Shown here: positions 46,468 through 59,222 of the stretch, piece after piece
Position numbering within the stretch: the first letter of the stretch is position 1
How the letters are laid out: each line of letters opens with the position of its first letter
Assembly (NCBI RefSeq): GCF_039555335.1
Contig: NC_092646.1
Span: 18,500,029-18,564,028, forward strand
DNA length: 64,000 nucleotides
Origin: Amphiura filiformis
Lineage: Eukaryota > Echinodermata > Ophiuroidea > Amphilepidida > Amphiuridae
Direction of reading: 5' to 3'
The notes under the pieces: model-generated
Seen by the model: only the letters and a program-made list of their open reading frames with translations
Told to the model about the DNA's origin: nothing
The model's database searches: none
Position numbers and translations under genes: made by a program

Positions 46468-46966
46468 TTAAAGAGAGCACAACTATGCACAGAAAATAGA
46501 AAATAAATTGAATGAAGACGATTTATTTGTGCTAGGATTTCATTTAATCAAGAACATAAGAAAATATTGTAAAGGCCATAAATATACGCGCTCATGCATA
46601 GGGAGACAAACATGATAAAGTTAATCTGTTCTTTTCATTCTCGATCATTAACCTTTGGAATAGTGCACGTACATGCTGTTTGTCTCAATGCCTTCTCGGC
46701 AATCTCGGGCCATATAGTAATCGTGAAACGGTAGAACGATCTGATGGTCAGCATAGATATGGAATAAACTTGAATCCCATCCCATCAATTTAAAGCTACG
46801 TACCTTTTTTTTGCAATATTGGTTACCCAGCGACTAAAATGTATGTAGTATAACACCCAGGGATAGGCTCTGATCATTTGTTCAGTTTCAACTGAAGTGC
46901 ATCGATTCACCCATGGAAGCTCCATGAGCGTGACGGTGGCGTGTATGCGGAAAGATTATGATAAGG

Positions 46967-47120
46967 ATAATGAACTGAGTGCAATGCATTAGTCAAGATA
47001 ATCGCACGCGCCGTGGAGTTATTGCATTTAGCTCGAGAGCCGATAGGCTCGAGAGCTAAATGCAATAACTCCATGGCAAGTGCAATTATCTTGACGAATG
47101 CATTGCACTCAGTTCATTAT
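46967..47120. repeat. 154-bp near-perfect palindrome
   Basis: Left arm ATAATGAACTGAGTGCAATG... and right arm ...CATTGCACTCAGTTCATTAT meet at about 47043. Only a few mismatches and almost no loop are seen. It could be a small foldback transposon or form a cruciform. No coding potential; the 66-codon frame at 47013 is the palindrome itself. Confidence 0.9.
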
Positions 47121-48202
47121 ATTATTAATAATTGCTGCATTCATTATATTAGTTTTAATATTAGGGAAAATATCTTACATTTTAAAAACACCGTCAGGTC
47201 ATTGACCAGCTAGGTAAAATTTAACTGGTAAAGAAAATCAATCCCTGTATAAGTTAACTATCAATGGTATCGATTGCGCCATACGTCATACTTTAGTAAC
47301 TTATTCACGCATGGTTTGTAACCAATTGACTTTATGTTGTGATCATTTAATATCGTGGTTTCGAACACAGAGAGCACTGAACTGAGATGAGAAAAAAAAA
47401 CATATCAACTGGACTTTATAGCTCTATAATTTGAACTTTAAAAAATCTACTTATATTAAAACACACGACATTGGGATTTTACAATTTGTTCAGTATTATA
47501 AAGCATGATCATGATATTATGCGCTAGTGTGTTTTTCCTGGCCCGGCCATGTTATTTTAGATAAAGGCCTACATGTAGGCCTATTTCATTTATAAAATGC
47601 TGAATTTTTTGCAATGGTGTCATCTTGTATAATTATGATCCACCTGTTTTTGGCCCTTTTTAATTAATAGAAGCTCGATTATTCTCATTTGATGTATGAT
47701 TTATTTGAGGTCATTTATCATAATTTATGACAATGATATTTGCAAAATAGAACACCGTTTGTAACTATACCATTTTAACACCACAGAATGTATATTCGTA
47801 CTTTTTTGATGGTATATATACCGAACAGACAATTATATAGTTATGTGACCTCTGTGTCGAAAGCGCCACCTAACTCTACTATATAGGCCTAGTTATGTGA
47901 AAGTAGTATTTCTAGTATTTGAGCGTGCACGTATTATCTAGAATCTATTGTTTAGCGTGCGGGTTTTAGATAATGCATTGTTTAGCGTGCAGGTTTATAT
48001 AATTTGGGCTATGAAGGGTACTTCGCAAAAATAATGCACGGGAGAAGAATACATAACGATGAATAGAAACGGGCACCAGAAGTGTATACTGCAATAACGA
48101 TTGATTTCGCAGTACTTATACACTAAAATAACGGATAATCTGTCTCACTATAAACACGCTCCATGACTGAGTTGATTGACTTGTATTGATTGTTTTGATA
48201 CC
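47121..48202. other. no feature seen
   Basis: A+T-rich spacer without a recognised gene or repeat. Confidence 0.4.
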
Positions 48203-48210
48203 AAATGACC

Positions 48211-48381
48211 CAGTGGCGTGCGCAAAGGGGGGGGGGGGCGCACAGCCCCCCACTTTTGTTGGTCATTCGGGGGAAATCGGGGAAATCAGTCATCGCCCGC
48301 ACCTTACACTCCTAATTAGACTCCATTCGGGGGAACTGAACAACCTGCCCCCACACTTTCAATATGCTGCGCACGCCACTG
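48211..48381. mobile_element. 171-bp hAT MITE with perfect 8-bp TSD
   Basis: It begins CAGTGGCGTGCGCA and ends TGCGCACGCCACTG. AAATGACC flanks both sides (48203-48210 and 48382-48389). A G-run and C-run pair lies inside. The 74-codon frame over it is not a gene. Confidence 0.92.
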
Positions 48382-48954
48382 AAATGACCCACTTCACACC
48401 AAATGCATGATAAATCGAGGGTATTTTAGGCCTCCAAAAATTTATATTCAAAATTATGTCGTTTTCTTATTATTTTATTTATTATGGTTTACTCAAGTTT
48501 ATATTAAGAGTAATGATGGAATGTTAATATCATATTTAATGTGAATTTTTATACCAAAGTCAGTAAACACTAAAACACTTGATAAACACTTGTTTGTACA
48601 GTGAAGGTATAGGGGTGCTAATTATTTTATAAACACTATAAAACACTAAACCACGTTTTAAAATATAAAGATGTTTATGTTTTTCAACACAAGGTATTGT
48701 TTAAAAGCACATAATTTTGGATTTTACAATATTTTGGCTCATGATCGAGGTGACCGTGAATATGACTACGAGATCCCTTAGGATCTGCATAAACAAATCG
48801 CATGGATGGACCCAAAAAATGTTATTTATTTCTGCCACAAAAGAATGAAAATTGATGATGCATTCAAACCCATAACACCGCCCAATCATATACTTAAGCC
48901 AAATGCTGTTAAACAACTTTAAGCAATGGTGTGTGAAAGTATGTACTAATACTA

Positions 48955-50148
48955 GTCGTGTTCAGACGGTTATAGGATTCTCGAGGATCGGCATGCTCAA
49001 AAATTGCGATTCCTAAGTCAATCCGAGTGCGTGTCCACACGACTCAATTGCAGTCTGGATGTACTCTCAAGTTTTGCAATGACTGATGTCGCACAGTGGT
49101 CGACACCCAGTGTTATAAATATAAACTTAATACTCCGTTGGTGAGCAACGGGCGATTGGTATTTCACCTAACGCAAGAAAAGGAGGCCTATCTGATTGGC
49201 TAGAAATCGATCGCTTGATCGCTCAGTAGTGTAGTACAAACTCAAAATGGAGATATGTATTCAATTCGATTGAAATCGATATTCTATTATTGCCGCAGAT
49301 AAAGAAAGTCGATAATGTACATTGTATTATAGATACAGCACCTGGATCTTACACGGGTTCCTTTGTATAATTAATTTCTCAAACAGTTGAATATATCACA
49401 CTTTTTACTTTTGATTTCAAAATCTTTACTTATAAAATGCAGTAAAATATATCCACAGCAAACAGCAAGGCCCCGCTAATTAGTGTATTGCTTTTTGAGT
49501 TAGTGTATTGGAAACAAAACCTGCGTTTTACCTGACAACAAATCGAATTTTCTATAATGGCAACACCATATGTGGTACTGATCATGCGCAAATCGTAGAA
49601 TAGAAACTATGCGACAGGCTCTGTGGTATTTCATATCATGTAAATGGTATGCTTAGCCTGAGTTGCTCGGCCTATCTCGAACAAAATCGCCATGCGTAGC
49701 TTTTGAAAAACGAGAGGATTCGCCGTACTATCACGGCAATTTTTGACACGAAGATATAGGGATGATGACGCTGTGTGTCGTCAGCTCTGGAATTGCAACT
49801 GATAGTTTACTGTGACCCATCTAGTGGTGTGCCGAATTGAGCCGTTTTAAATATCTGAGACAGTTAAATCAGGGTTAAATATATACAATTAATACAAGGT
49901 CATAGGTTATGCTCAGCACTCAAGAATCGCAAAATGTATCGTCTACGCGGCAGTAGAACTCGAGGATCACTTGGGTAAATCGTGAAATCCCCTAGATATC
50001 TTGGGGATACATTTGGGGGTACATTTTGGGGCAAACTTAGGTATTAAAATCCTCAAGAGCGTTTACATGGCTTTGCTTGAGTTGCAAGTTTTTGCTTGAG
50101 AACCGCGTTGCTTAAGCAGAAAGCCCGCCGTGTGGACGTGCCTAGTAC
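48955..50148. mobile_element. Possible 1.2-kb MITE with TACTAG-type ends
   Basis: Left TACTAGTCGTGTTCAGACGG and right CCGTGTGGACGTGCCTAGTA are inverted with mismatches. Related words (GTCCACACG) repeat inside near 49035. No target duplication could be fixed, so the boundaries are approximate. Confidence 0.4.
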
Positions 50149-50560
50149 TGTGTGATCAGTTTGTGCTACATTGGTTTATCTTTATTGATTGGTAGGTGAC
50201 AAATTTATGAATGGACTGTGTATTCAGTCCTATTCAGTCAAATAGATGAATGGCCCGGATGAATGGGGTTATTTGTTGACTACAGCTCTATCAGGGGATC
50301 AGGTGGAAATTGGAGGGTTATGGTTTTAGATTCATTCTGCCTTTCCCCTTTATATTTCCATCACTGAGCACATGCTCAATGTATTTATTGAATTCCTTTT
50401 GTGTCTTTGCAACCATGTTGCTACCATGTGTATCCATCATCATTTCAACATCGGACTTCGGGCAAACAAATAATGCTTTTCAGTTGGCCTAGCCAGGCCA
50501 GGCCAGGCCATGTTTTGTATAATTATACCCCTATATCTTTATTATATCCTTATGATTGAT
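50149..50560. other. no feature seen
   Basis: Spacer without a recognised gene; an (AGGCC)n-like word lies near 50490. Confidence 0.3.
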
Positions 50561-52295
50561 TGTTCTAGATTTGAGTTTTAGCGTTTCATATATAAGATAA
50601 GGTGTGAACTTGATAATGATCCATGTAGCAGTAACTTTACCACATCTCATGAGAATCAATCTGTTGTATCATGTATTGAAAATCAATCTGTTGTTTCATG
50701 TAACCTATTTGATTTCCAGCTTATTACTGAAGACGATCTGTGTAAAATCATAGTTGTCCTCTTGATCCCATGCCTATATGTTTGGTCAAACAACATCTTG
50801 AGACCGTCGCTTCCATTCTGACTGCCATTGTCAATGTTTCCCTGTCTTCAGGTGTTTTTCCTGCAGAACTTAGTAAAGCAGTATTAACACCAGTCCTGAA
50901 GAAGCCCTCTCTTGATAGGAACCTGCTTAAAAGCAACTATCGCCTCGTTTCAAATTTGCCGTTTGTCATGTGTGTGGGCAAACTTATTGAGAAAGTGGTT
51001 TCTACTCATGTCTCCAATTACATCAACGTCTACGAGTTGTCGGATCCGTACCAGTCAGCCTACAAGGTTTCTCACAGTACCGAGACTGCGCTTACCTATG
51101 TCCAGAATGACATACTTAGGGCTATCGACAACCAGCGGGCCGTTCTACTTCTGATGCTAGATCTTTCAGCAGCTTTTGATACCGTGGATCACGGTATCCT
51201 TCTGGAATGGCTCGCTGGTGATTTTGGTATCGGTGCAAAACTGGTTCAAGACCTACATTGAGGGTAGGACTGGGAGAGTTCACATAGATGGAGTTTTTTC
51301 TGACGATAAAAGCCTCATTTATGGGGTCCCCCAGGGCTCAGTCATCGGCCCCCAGGCTTTTACGTACTACACCCGGATAGTTGGTCAAATCATTGAGAGT
51401 CATCACCTACTCTACCACATTTCCGCTGATGACGTTCAGATTTATACGATCTTTGATCCGAATTGTCACGGTGATGCTGCTTGTGCTTTATTTAAGTTGA
51501 GCCAGTGCGTTAATGATCTGCAGGCTTGGATGCTCAGAAATAGATTGAAACTCAATCAATCTAAGACTAAGTTTTGTATTGCTTCATCTGCTCACCACTA
51601 TAAGACCCTGCAATATCTCACCCTTCATCTTGGTAATCAGGAAATTCCATCTTCCCCTAGCATTCGTAACCTGGGTGTTATTTTTGATTACTCCATGACA
51701 ATGGCTGATCACACTACCAATTTGTCTCGTACCATTAACTGGCAGCTGCGATCTCGCAATCGTATCCGGAAATACTTAGATACCGACACTTGTTATAACA
51801 TTGTCCGCACTCTCGTTTTATCCAAACTGGATTATTGTAACTTACTTTTCAATGGTATAGATAAAAAACATCTAAACCGTCTTCAAGTCCTCCAAAATAA
51901 GTCTGCCCGTTATCTTCAGGCAACCGAGCCGCAGTCATGCCTTTCCTCTTCTCCACTCTCTCCACTGGTTGCCTGATTACATCTTATTTTCAACCTCGGA
52001 CCCACAAAACATCTTATGCGCTTCGATCTGACTCTGCTGTCACATTTGAAGTGCCTCGTTCCAAGAAACAAGCTGGCGATCGCGCCTTTTCAACACGGGT
52101 GGCCGCGCCTTTGGAACTAGTTGCCCATCACTGTCCGAGGTCAAGAAAACTTATACCACGTTCAAGAATCTCCTTAAAACTCACCTCTTTCCCACTGATT
52201 AGCTCTTTTCCTTTCTAGTCTTTCTCTCTTTTAGCGCTTTGCCTACTTTTGTAAAAGACGCTTTATAAATCGCATTGTTTATGTTTATGTTTATA
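50561..52295 (+). mobile_element. CR1/L2-like LINE relic with (TTTATG)n tail
   Basis: A 5'-truncated LINE carrying most of the RT domain, then 3' UTR with AGACGCTTTATAAATCGCA and a (TTTATG)3 tail at about 52275-52293. The tail abuts the left end of the duplicated segment unit II. Confidence 0.8.
50736..52200 (+). pseudogene. Non-LTR reverse transcriptase, frameshifted
   Basis: 50770-51261 reads RT motifs PVLKKPSLDRNLLKSNYR, HSTETAL and LDLSAAFDTVDH (catalytic Asp block). A frameshift at about 51240 moves into a second frame (to 51976) with YGVPQGSVIGP. The catalytic YADD is changed to SADD (HISADDVQIY). A further frameshift near 51930 precedes the tail. Two frameshifts plus the altered catalytic box make it dead. 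Confidence 0.87.
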
Positions 52296-53139
52296 TCCAT
52301 GGCGTTTTCTTTTTTAAAGAAATTTCTTGTTTACCTTGACCATGTTGACCCATAACGTCAAATGGTTGACCTGTCTTTTTAGAACTGTTTATAGCAAATT
52401 TGATCGCCCGTTTAATCATAGATAGTGAAGATCATTCCACTACGGTATATGGTTTTAAAACTAGTGCATACATTTCGAGATATATTGTGGCTGGCTATCA
52501 ACGAAGGTCTATACTACACCCCGGGTTCTACCAAAAACATATATTGCAGCAATCCCGACCGAGCACGCAGACGCAGTTAAGTAAGTATGCTGTATGATCA
52601 TGGTAAAATGTTTTTGTTATTCATGCCGTTAACTATACATGTACAATGTACATGATGTGGGTATTGTAGTGGTAGTTTGCTCCCCGTTTTGGTACTTTAT
52701 TTTCAGTCGGTCCAACGGGCACACGCTACTGAGGTCCTGATGGGACGAGGCTCAAGCAACATTATCAAGCCAAGCTGAAAAGCTTAGAAACTTGTGCTGA
52801 GCAGTCGCGTCAAATTATAATAATGCTTATGCAGCTAAGGGGATATATGTAGCCTACCGGGGAAAAAGAGGAGGGCGAAGATTTTTTTGGTAAAGCATGG
52901 GATAACAGTGGCAAATACTTTGGAGATGTTTGAGTGTAAAAGTCTCTTAAGGGCTCGGATAGCCACGTTTTCACGTATTGTTTGTGGGGCCTGAGAGCAC
53001 TTCATACATATCAAATTGCATTTTGAAAATAATTTTGATTTTTTTTTTAATTCGCTATATAATACACATTTTATGAAAAAATTTTTTTGCAATTAAACAG
53101 TCCTTGAAGTAATACTGTATGAATCTAAATATAATGTAC
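52296..53139. repeat. Segmental duplication, unit II left part
   Basis: Paralogue of about 35390-37540 without the Penelope insertion. It carries the empty target AAATGGTTGAC at 52360-52370. It continues through the shared family X copy toward transporter 2. Confidence 0.8.
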
Positions 53140-53143
53140 TTAA

Positions 53144-54793
53144 GGGGAATATGCCTTTGCAAGGGCTTAAATAAGAAATGATATGTTTATAGAAAGGGAA
53201 ACCTTACCTTCCTTTGGCTTTTTGTTTGACAACAATCGGAGCTTCTGTTCAAAAAATTACGGTCAAAAATGTAACTTCGTCAATTAGAATCTCTTATGTA
53301 TTTCATTGTTTTTCAACCTGCGATATTTCTTATGTATTCTATTGTCTTCTCAAGCTGCGATATTTAATTTTTTCCACTTTAAAAAGGCATATCTCAAAAA
53401 AACTAATTAAGCTTTTAGTTTTAAGGGGTACTACACCCTCGATAAATTTGTGTCTATTTTGCATATTTCTCAAAACTAATAACACAGTGGTAACAAAATT
53501 TATGTATATTATTGGGGCAAGGAATCCAATTACTACACTGGAATTTCAGTGACCCAAGACAAGCGGTTCGTTATTTATGACAAGAAATAAGGTACCGATA
53601 GGATGTACCTCATTTATTATCATAAATAACGAACCGCTTGTCTCGAGTCACTGAAATTTCAGTGTAGGAATTGGATTCCTTGCCCCAATAATAAAATAAC
53701 TTTTGTTACCAGTGTGTTATTATTTTTTGATAAAATACAAAAATAGTCACAAATTTACCACAGGGGTGTAGTACCCCCTTAAATGTTCATAATTATTTGT
53801 GAAAATACAATTTCTTATTTTTCACAAAATATTAAAATAGAATAATGTTTCTAAACTATGGAAATAATTAAAAAACGGTGTTTCTGTACATAATTGCCGA
53901 TATCTCAGAAGTGAATTTTAACGACGCGACATCGCTGCGCGCAGGATTTCTCAAAAACGGTATGCCTTATGGAGATGGGATAAAAAGCAAATTAAAACAT
54001 ATTAGTTAGGCTATAAAATGAACCAAAAACTTTCCATTAGTCCCATAGGAACCCATTTGAGGGGGGTTCATTGGTCCACAGGTGGCAAAAATAATATTTT
54101 TTTTTACTTTTTAGGACAATGACCCCCAAATAGGTTCCTACAGGACTAATGGTATAGTGTATGTTGCTTTCTACCCCTGATGGTATAGTGTATGTTGCTT
54201 TCTACCCCAGACTGTTTTTAAAATGAAATCACCACACTTAAATGAATTCTATTATTCTCTTTATAATACCTTACAGAATATGATCTTCTTCATTCTATAG
54301 CTTAAATAATATGTTTTAATTTGCTTTTATCCCATCTCCATAGGGCATATCGTTTTTGAGAAATCCTGCGCGCAGCGATGACGCGTCATTAAAATTCACT
54401 TCTGAGATATCGGTAATTATGTATAGAAACACCATTTTTTGATTATCTCCATAGTTTAGAAACACTATTTTATTTTAATATATTGTGAAAAATAAGTACT
54501 TGAATTGTCACAAATATTTCTGAAATTTGAAACTAAATGCTTAATTAGTTTTTGAGATATACATTTTTAAAGTGGAAAAATTAAATATCGCAGCTTGAAA
54601 AACAATAGAATACATAAGAAATATCACAGGTTAAAAAACAATAAAATACATAAGAGATTCTAATTCACGAAGTTACATTTTTGACCATAACTTTTGAACG
54701 GAAGCTCCGATTGAGGTCAAACAAAAAGAGAAAGAAGGGTAATTTCCCTTTTCTTTAAATATATCATTTCGAATAGCAAAGGCATATTCCCCC
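53144..54793. mobile_element. TTAA-flanked giant hairpin MITE (family A)
   Basis: The ends are GGGGAATATGCCTTTGC and GCAAAGGCATATTCCCCC, with TTAA at 53140-53143 and 54794-54797. Long inverted arms cover almost the whole element: for example GATATTTAATTTTTCCACTTT on the left, and the complement on the right, plus inner arms with GATATCTCAGAAGTGAATTTT. A family B MITE is inserted in the left arm. No transposase frame. Confidence 0.88.
53425..53778. mobile_element. TTAA-flanked hairpin MITE (family B), copy 2
   Basis: TTAA at 53421-53424 and 53779-53782. The ends are GGGGTACTACACCC and GTGTAGTACCCCC. It matches 5071-5422. It sits in the left arm of family A, where the right arm shows no such sequence, so it arrived later. 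Confidence 0.88.
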
Positions 54794-54890
54794 TTAAAGT
54801 GTATGTAGCTAGAATGAAAAGCCGTCCATCATATGACAATTTCGTATTTTTCCCCCAAACGCCCAAAAAATATATCATGACTTTATTTTC

Positions 54891-55741
54891 AATATGATAC
54901 GTTTTCGTGGTGAAAATTAGTCGCGTTCATGAACCGTCGTAACGCCACGAAAAATGACAATGTCAACGTGAACCGTGCGCACAGTGTCATCGCCTCGATA
55001 TCTTCATGGCAGAAATCGCCATGATGGTAGATCGAATCCACTTGTTCTTCAATAGCCTAGCATTTTGTTCTGCCCTGTTTAATAGTTTTGAGACACATAA
55101 TGGGCCGAGGGACATCCAACTAAGGCTATTGACAATATACTGACCTCTGTAGATCTCAGTGAGCCTGGTACGCCATCTACATTAGACTATACCTCCACAA
55201 TACCAGTGGTCCGCATTGCGCTTGTAACGTAATTTGTTTCGTTTGTTTACGAATAAGGGCAGCAGTCATATTTTTTCTGTTCTGCACATACAAAATCTGA
55301 ATTTTTGTCAGTTTTTTTTATTTCAAAACGCACGATTGTTTGTCAATACGCTCGCTAACGACTATCATGTTCTTTCAACACATATATTCAAATACAAGCC
55401 TTAAAACCGGCTTCTTTAGAAGGCACAAATTACGGGAGCTATTCATCACTTTCTACCCCGGCATCCATAGATTGATCGTCTGAATATCTAATCGAGCGTA
55501 TGAATGAAGTCAAACTTTCACACCTCCTGCTTTATTGTAATGATTCTTTACAAACAAACAGGATCATAATAATAGTTAGACTTTCCTTTGTATGTTCCTT
55601 ATCATTGTCTGTCTTTAAGATATTTTGAAATGAACACATTTTGTGCATTTGCAACGATGTCTCCACATTCATTTCGAACGTGCAAAATCTTCAAAACTTG
55701 CTAAATACGCGACCTCCGCTTCGATACAGGAGAGTGATTTT
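54891..55741. other. gene-free part of duplication unit II
   Basis: The start matches 38850 and 39700, and the part around 55590-55680 matches 39755-39870. No gene is recognised. Confidence 0.4.
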
Positions 55742-56632
55742 GAATAGATCGACGGGCGTATGATCACGGCGTTTGGAAATCACGATCTCTCTAATTTTAA
55801 TTTCAATGAGCGTTTATACGTTCGTTTGTACTCTATCCAAACGGCAAATCGCAATCTCTTTATTTTATAATACACAACTGTAATAATGCATGTCAACATG
55901 AAAAATACAACCAATATCACAGCTATCTTTATCCAAAAATGATGGGATGCGTGTATAAGCATGATAAGAGCATGAGAGATCCACTGATGTAGCACAAGAG
56001 CCAATCCGTGGACCTCACATGCTCTTGAAATTTTAACACAATAAATGCGATAATAAAATGACACACATAACTGTATGAAAATACTCCTGCACCTTTTATT
56101 CAGATCATCACAAAATCACATCCTTATAAATGTGATAAACCACCACCGATGAAAATTGTGGCATATTCGTCGATTCATCATGCCGTCAGAGCATCATCCC
56201 GTATTGACTATGTCAACTCGCTTCTTTATGGCGCGCATGCGCATGAAATGAGGCTGCGCGGCTAGTCAATGCTTGTGGATGGGATCAGTCCTCTGATTGC
56301 CTCTTTCTGTCTCGATCTCCACTGGTTACCAGTAAAACAAAGAATTATTTATATAATCATTATGTAAAAATTCAAAATTCAAAGAACAGACCTTCCAGAA
56401 TAGGTAGTCGTTACTCTGAGTTTCATGCCTAAAAGGCAATCGTCAGACGACACGATGAAATGCTTTGGGTGGACTACCATCTCTTAGGAATGTAAAAGAA
56501 TATACATTCCATGGTGTCAACACAACCAAAGCAAGTCTATCCCAGAGTCAGTCTGTCTATCGGAGATAGTCAGAAAGTGCTCAACTGCGAAAACAGGAGC
56601 GTAATAACAACATTTTACACATAGTTAGACTA
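55742..56632. repeat. Dispersed repeat, copy 1 (second copy at 63111-64000)
   Basis: About 890 bp nearly identical to the end of the window, with small indels. It includes a decayed LINE piece (words for SRIDYVNSLLYG and NACGWDQ at about 56195-56290). The 94-codon minus frame at 55780-56064 is broken in the other copy by small indels, so it is not a conserved gene. Confidence 0.85.
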
Positions 56633-57247
56633 TCTTTTGAATAAAGTGCTCAATCCCAAAAGGGAGAGCGTATAAAAATTATACTCATTATAATCATTAT
56701 GTATGCATTTAAATATCTACATAACCAAGCCTCTTTCTGATCTTGTCCAGCTACTTCAGGATCTGACAGATACTGACTTCGCTCTGATGCAACAAGACTG
56801 TTCCTCGATCGAGAAGATGAGTCGGAGACAATTATTGCTTTGTTGTTGTTGCACCTCGGCTTTGGAATAGTCTTACCGTTGACATGAAGGAATCGTTGCC
56901 TGTACCCAGCAAACACAAAAAGGGTTCTTAAAACCTTTATTCAAAACGTTTTAATAACATTTAAATGTCGGAATATACAAAGGTCATGAAAACGTTATTG
57001 TGAATATTTTGGGCAAACATTTTTGCAAACTATTTTGTCAACACTTTTATAACATTTTGTTTAGAATGTTTTGCATCAAGTTTTCAAAAAACGTCGTTAT
57101 GCCCTTTATATAACCCGATATTAAAACGTTTTATGTAAAACATTCTGTGTTTGCTGGGTACCTGTATTAAAAAAACGTATGGAAACACATCTGTTCCAGC
57201 TGTGTGCTCGGTTGAGCGCCCTAAAATAATAATAATAAATAATAATT
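56190..57247 (+). pseudogene. Decayed CR1/L2-like LINE 3' end, split by a MITE
   Basis: Pieces in several frames read SRIDYVNSLLYG, VPRSRR, APRLWNSLTVDMKE and, after the MITE, KKRMETHLFQL, then a stop and an AATA-rich tail (57222-57247). The order matches the ORF2 end of the LINE at 42939. Internal deletions and stops make it dead. Confidence 0.72.
56905..57158. mobile_element. CCCAGCAAACAC-type MITE, copy 2, with TA target
   Basis: It begins CCCAGCAAACACAAAA and ends TGTGTTTGCTGGG. TA flanks both sides (56903-56904 and 57159-57160). It splits the LINE coding tail between Val and Pro codons, and the frame joins again across it. Confidence 0.85.
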
Positions 57248-57714
57248 GAAAAAAGGAAATATAAATGGAAGGTTGACGCCAATATTTTAAATACCGTATA
57301 GAGTAATTTATTTAAGGTGAGTCTGAACTGTCAGGCCATATTTTACCAGTTTTGGAGATTTTACTTATTAACACATTTTATTTATGCAGGGTAATGCTTT
57401 TAGGAACCACATCCAATTTGGTCCTATAGAACTATCGGTGTCGAATCCGGTTCGGTACCGATGACTCTTAACATCGCTTTCTGATAATACATCGTATCAG
57501 GCATAATAATTAACATTTGCATAGTGTTATTGTTTTTCATTTAAATACAAAACGATGCACTGTACAAATGTTCAGGGTACGATAAAGAGTGCCATTGGCA
57601 CCTATCCGGGCACCGATAGCGCTATAGGACCAAAACAGATCTTGTGCCTTATTCATTACATGATATGATACAGCTATTAAACATGTAATTTCCTTTATTA
57701 CGCATTTTGTCAAA
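57248..57714. other. 3' flank of transporter 2
   Basis: No gene is recognised. An AATAAA on the minus strand at 57694-57699 lies about 16 bases past the transporter stop and may be its poly(A) signal. Confidence 0.4.
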
Positions 57715-59222
57715 TTATTTTCCCAATAGCTCTAATGTTTCGTCGTCACTGTTTGTCAACTTCCCGCGCGTTATTGCCCGATCTTTAACACACTTTAGAA
57801 ATGTAACATTTAACTGTCCGTTTTCATTTGGCTTGTTGGGATAGTTATAATAAATCAATGTCATTATACCGTAGAATATACATATTGGACAAATAACCCG
57901 ACACATGGAACGAAATCCCATATAATTGTAAAGTGGTAGTGCTATCAACGGAGATGTAAAATTCGGTAGGTTATATCCGATTACCGCCATACTCATGACA
58001 CGGCTTCTTGGCACATCTTGCAGGTTTTCAGCCGTTGAAGACATTATATTCATCGCACTGTATCTCCCACATGTCGCGAAAAATATATGCACAGCAAAAA
58101 GATCGAAACAACGTAGGTTGTAGAGGCGTACGAAATCAAAACAGTCGATACGCCAACAAGGATGATGGCGATCGCTGCTTGAGTACCAATACTTTCTTGA
58201 AATCGTATCGCGAAATATGTTGTAGCGATATTACCTAAGATGCAGCCTACAACACCAGAGCTCAATACAAATCCCACTATAGAAGGACCGCTTGAAAATT
58301 CAGACTGCATCCAAACTGCAATTATGCATTCGATGGATTTTCTTGGGAAATAAGCAAACGATAGTGTTCCCATGGACAAGAGAAGTTCGTGATTCGTGAA
58401 TATGCCGAGCATTGCGCTCATTTCAGATGTTATGCTTTCTCTACCCTCACCTGACAATAACGCGTTGTTCGTAGAAGATTTTCCAGTATTGGGATCGGGC
58501 TTTTCGAGTAGATACATCAAAATTATGCTTAAGATTATAAAGGAAACATATGGGCACATAAAACACAAAAAGCTTATTTTCTGCCCTACATATTCCACTA
58601 GCGTACCAATGATGGCAGGTCCAAGAAAGGCAAACAAACTCGCTGTCATTGCTATGCTTAATGCAATATCCCCTTTTTTAGTTTTGGCGGAATAAATGGA
58701 GTTAATTGCAGCAAATGCGTTTGGAGTTATCATTGCATCAGCCAATCCAAGCAAAGCACATGCACAAGTCACTGCGATGAAACTTGAATACATACCAAAC
58801 AATACATTCATTATCAGTGATGCAATTAAACCCACTAACAGAGGGAGCTTGTATCCAAATTTATCGCCGAGAAATCCTGATAATGGGGACGATAGCAATA
58901 CAATCACAGGAGCAATCAATAAGATACTTAAGACGAGCCAGGACACGGTTGTTCTAACATCACCATCTACCTCAGTTTTATTTGTAATGTTTGTTATGTT
59001 CTCAAAGTTTAATTTATGATTGTCTTCTGACCATTGTTCTTCACTTTCGACGGTCGTGTTTATAGATGTCATTATTTCATTGCCATTATTCGTTACCCAT
59101 TTCCATTGCGCGAGAATCGGTACAATCAACGTAAAGCTTATTTTCTGTAATGCTATTGCACATAGGTATACAAGAAAATGAGCGAATTCAACTTTATTCT
59201 CTAACAGGTTGCCTGATTCCAT
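57715..59222 (-). pseudogene. SLC18/VMAT-like MFS transporter 2, one-base frameshift
   Basis: A close paralogue of 40492-41979, with the same N-terminus, the lumenal loop with sequons, motif GFLGDKFGYK and the same C-terminal ELLG ending. Two overlapping frames, 59222-58050 and 58092-57715, cover it. At about 58091-58101 the plus strand reads CACAGCAAAAAGATC where copy 1 has CACAGCGAAAAAGATC, so one base is missing and the frame shifts in a late helix, leaving the last helix or two out of frame. Both halves are otherwise open, so this is either a very young pseudogene or a sequencing error. The start faces FMO-2, about 1.8 kb away in divergent orientation. Confidence 0.85.

Larger units (their letters stand above)
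52951..54890. mobile_element. Family X MITE, copy 7, host of nested insertions
   Basis: The left end follows TTAA at 52947-52950 (GGGCTCGGATAGCC). The repeat is interrupted after TACTTAA at 53143 and resumes AAGTGTATGTAGCTAGAATG at 54796. In other copies TACTTAAAGTGTATGTAG is continuous. The right end is decayed. Confidence 0.7.

Noticed and set aside
53214-53552. 112-codon + frame
   Set aside because: It crosses the junction of family A and the nested family B element.
55780-56064. 94-codon - frame with a hydrophobic span
   Set aside because: The second copy of the same segment at 63.1 kb breaks the frame by small indels.
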